Positions 62,302 to 64,000 of a stretch of DNA of 64,000 bases are shown piece after piece (within the stretch, counting starts at the first letter, position 1; every line of letters begins with the position of its first letter). The translations under genes and the position numbers were made by a program. The stretch is from SPDF01 sp963699825 (GTDB lineage: Bacteria; Gemmatimonadota; Gemmatimonadetes; Gemmatimonadales; GWC2-71-9). The notes under the pieces are model-generated. The model had not been told where the DNA came from. It ran no database searches and saw only the letters and a program-made list of their open reading frames with translations. The stretch is from the NCBI GenBank assembly GCA_963699825.1, contig CAVOVI010000010.1, positions 186,001 through 250,000 on the forward strand, given 5' to 3'.

Positions 62302-63285
62302 ATGCGGCTGCCCTATCCCGTTCCCCACGACTTCGCCCTGATCCTGGCCCCGATGGCCGGGGTGTCAGAGCCCCCCTTCCGCCAGATCTGTCGGCGGATG
62401 GGGGCGGACGTCGTGCTGTCGGAGTTCTTGTCTTCGGAGGCGATTCGCCGCCGGATCCGGAACACGCTGGAAGGGGCGGAGTTCGAGGAGTGCGAGCGGC
62501 CGATCGGCATCCAGATCTATGGCGCCGATCCCGCCGCGATGGCGGAGGCCACCGCCCTCATCACCGAGCACTACAAGCCGGAGTTCATCGACATCAACTT
62601 CGGCTGCCCGGTGAAGAAGGTGGTCAAGCGCAATGGTGGCTCGGGATGCCTCCGGGAACCGCAGCTGGTGACGGAGATCATTCGGGCCTGCGTGGGCGCG
62701 ACACACCTCCCGGTGACGGTGAAGACACGGAGCGGATGGAACGACGAGATGCGGGACCCGGTCGGGATCGCCCTGCGGATGCAGGACGCCGGAGCCACGG
62801 CGTTCACCCTGCATGCCCGGACGCGGACGCAGATGTATTCCGGCAAGGCCAACTGGGATGAGATTGCGCGCGTCGTTGAGGCGCTCGAGATCCCCGTCAT
62901 CGGCAACGGTGACGTCCAGACGCCCGAGGACGTCGTGCGGCTCCGCGATCACACCAAGGCTGCCGGTGTGATGGTCGGGCGTGGTGCGTTCGGCAACCCC
63001 TGGCTCTTTCGGGAGGCGCGGGCCTTGCTCGAGGGGCGCCCCAAGCCGGAAGCGCCGACTCCCGCCGAGCGGTTCGAACTGGCGCTGACCCATGCACGCC
63101 TCGCCCTGCGCCTGCAGGGCGACAGCCGCAAGACGGTGGTCGAGTTCCGGAAGCACTTCGGCTGGTACACCAAGGGCCTGCATGGCTCGAGTGAGCTCCG
63201 CCAGCGGCTCTTCCAGGTGGAGTCCATTGCGGAAGCGGAGCAGATCTTCACCCAGTACCTCGCGCCGATGGCGCAGGTGGCGTGA
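62302..63285 (+). CDS. dusB: tRNA dihydrouridine synthase
   Basis: An intact 327-residue FMN enzyme that reduces uridines in tRNA. Family motifs: LAPMAGVSEPPFRQICRRMGAD, IGIQIYGADP, FIDINFGCPVKKVVKRNGGSG with the catalytic Cys, VTVKTRSGW, HARTRTQMYSGKANWDEI and VIGNGDVQTPEDV, GVMVGRGAFGNPWLFRE. This is closest to DusB among the Dus types by its length and motifs. The TGA overlaps the larB GTG by four bases. Confidence 0.92.
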   Translation: MRLPYPVPHDFALILAPMAGVSEPPFRQICRRMGADVVLSEFLSSEAIRRRIRNTLEGAEFEECERPIGIQIYGADPAAMAEATALITEHYKPEFIDINFGCPVKKVVKRNGGSGCLREPQLVTEIIRACVGATHLPVTVKTRSGWNDEMRDPVGIALRMQDAGATAFTLHARTRTQMYSGKANWDEIARVVEALEIPVIGNGDVQTPEDVVRLRDHTKAAGVMVGRGAFGNPWLFREARALLEGRPKPEAPTPAERFELALTHARLALRLQGDSRKTVVEFRKHFGWYTKGLHGSSELRQRLFQVESIAEAEQIFTQYLAPMAQVA

Positions 63286-64000
63286 GCCCCGAGCGGCTGG
63301 CCGCGCTCCTCGCGGAGGTCTCGGCCGGCACCCTCACGCCGGCGGCGGCGCTTGCGCAGCTGCGCCATTTCCCATCCGAACAACTCCCTTTTGCCAGTCT
63401 CGATCACCATCGCGCCCTGCGGCAGGGACAGCCGGAGGTCATCTTCTGCGCCGGCAAGACGGTCGAGCAGGTGGTGACCATCGCCGAGCGACTCGTGGCC
63501 GCCTCGGGCAGCTTCCTGGGGACGCGCGCGACTGCCGAGCAGGCGGCGGCGTTGCAGGCCTACTTTCCGGGCATCGAGTGGCATCCCATGGCACGTACGG
63601 TGTTCCTCCCGGGGGCGCCTCGCGCCGCGCCGACGGGGAAGGGCACGGTGCTGGTCGTCTGTGCCGGAACCAGTGACCTGCCGGTGGCGGAGGAGGCGGC
63701 GGTGGTGGCCGAGGCGTTCGGCAACCGGGTGGACCGGATGGTGGATGTGGGTGTGGCCGGGCTGCACCGGTTGATGGCGCAGGGCGACCGACTCCGGGAG
63801 GCGGCGGTGGTCATTGTGGTCGCCGGAATGGAGGGTGCCTTACCGAGCGTGGTCGGGGGGCTGGTGGGTGTTCCGGTGATCGCGGTCCCAACGAGCGTCG
63901 GTTACGGCGCTTCCTTTGGAGGCATTGCCGCGCTGCTTGGAATGCTTAACAGCTGTGCTGCCGGCGTGACGGTCGTCAATATCGACAACGGGTTTGGCGC
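63282..64000 (+). CDS. larB: Nickel pincer cofactor biosynthesis protein LarB, runs off the window
   Basis: LarB carboxylates and hydrolyses nicotinic acid adenine dinucleotide in making the nickel pincer cofactor of lactate racemase-type enzymes. The visible 239 residues show an N-terminal region (LAALLAEVSAGTLTPAAALAQLRH), VIFCAGKTVEQV and an AIR-carboxylase-like domain with VLVVCAGTSDLPVAEEAAVVAEAFGN, VIVVAGMEGALPSVVGGLVGVPVIAVPTSVGYGASFGG. GTG start overlaps dusB. The last few residues of the protein lie beyond the window. Whether larC/larE/larA follow cannot be seen. Confidence 0.92.
   Translation, partial: MSPERLAALLAEVSAGTLTPAAALAQLRHFPSEQLPFASLDHHRALRQGQPEVIFCAGKTVEQVVTIAERLVAASGSFLGTRATAEQAAALQAYFPGIEWHPMARTVFLPGAPRAAPTGKGTVLVVCAGTSDLPVAEEAAVVAEAFGNRVDRMVDVGVAGLHRLMAQGDRLREAAVVIVVAGMEGALPSVVGGLVGVPVIAVPTSVGYGASFGGIAALLGMLNSCAAGVTVVNIDNGFG

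Overview
This 64 kb window is a dense, GC-rich stretch of bacterial housekeeping chromosome. Several traits suggest Gemmatimonadota or a close relative: a BTAD/winged-helix regulator fused to a membrane span and TPR-like repeats, lipoproteins with a Cys-Gly-Gly start, an archaeal-type ProS, a short EF-Ts, the pair pheT - coiled-coil protein - zapA, and a Gram-negative envelope (outer-membrane barrel, RseP, MreBCD). The phylum is my inference; no rRNA is present to settle it.

Layout. 1-12.4 kb: pheS end, pheT, zapB-like, zapA, rny, folD, xseA, xseB, ispA, dxs, nadK, recN, all on + and mostly overlapping or within a few bases. 12.5-22.3 kb is more accessory: an outer-membrane barrel protein (-), galK (+), tRNA-Leu(UAA), a large BTAD regulator (-), a cupredoxin lipoprotein with a di-haem MauG/CcpA-like lipoprotein and a DoxX protein (+), then a pilin, a membrane protein and a receiver protein (-). 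22.5-26.4 kb: aroA, cmk, rpsA. 26.6-32.7 kb: an acyl-CoA carboxylase locus (carboxyltransferase, unknown secreted protein, biotin carboxylase, an embedded RNA m5U methyltransferase, biotin carrier). 32.7-40.6 kb: rplM, rpsI, rpsB, tsf, pyrH, frr, uppS, cdsA, dxr, rseP. 41-46.3 kb: rpsO, pnp, M16 peptidase, ald, dut. 46.4-51.9 kb: mreB, mreC, mreD, mrdA, rodA. 52-60 kb: accD, folC, hisS, proS, lysA, guaA. 60-64 kb: a truncated GMC oxidoreductase with a Tat-exported partner (-), ptsN (-), dusB and the start of larB (+).

The genes serve translation, RNA turnover (RNase Y, PNPase), isoprenoid supply (Dxs, Dxr, IspA, UppS), envelope and shape (CdsA, RseP, Mre/Rod), fatty-acid and acyl-CoA carboxylation, and amino-acid and nucleotide metabolism.

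The most striking property is that at least 28 genes, most of them conserved and single-copy, are broken by one-base shifts, nearly always one extra base. Where I could place the extra base it is most often a C after a G or a G after a C. rpsA and pnp carry about ten each, whereas about 46.4-53 kb and 54.3-60 kb have none. I read this as a sequencing or assembly artefact and annotate these genes as single CDSs with the shifts noted. Coordinates of shifts are approximate. A second probable artefact or real deletion lies at 60031-60034, where guaA loses its stop codon and the convergent GMC gene loses its C-terminal part at the same point. Repeats include a pair of about 100 bp palindromes at 12414 and 40660, an inverted tandem-repeat block at 52938-53052, and short simple repeats at gene junctions. 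No rRNA, CRISPR array, transposase or prophage was seen.
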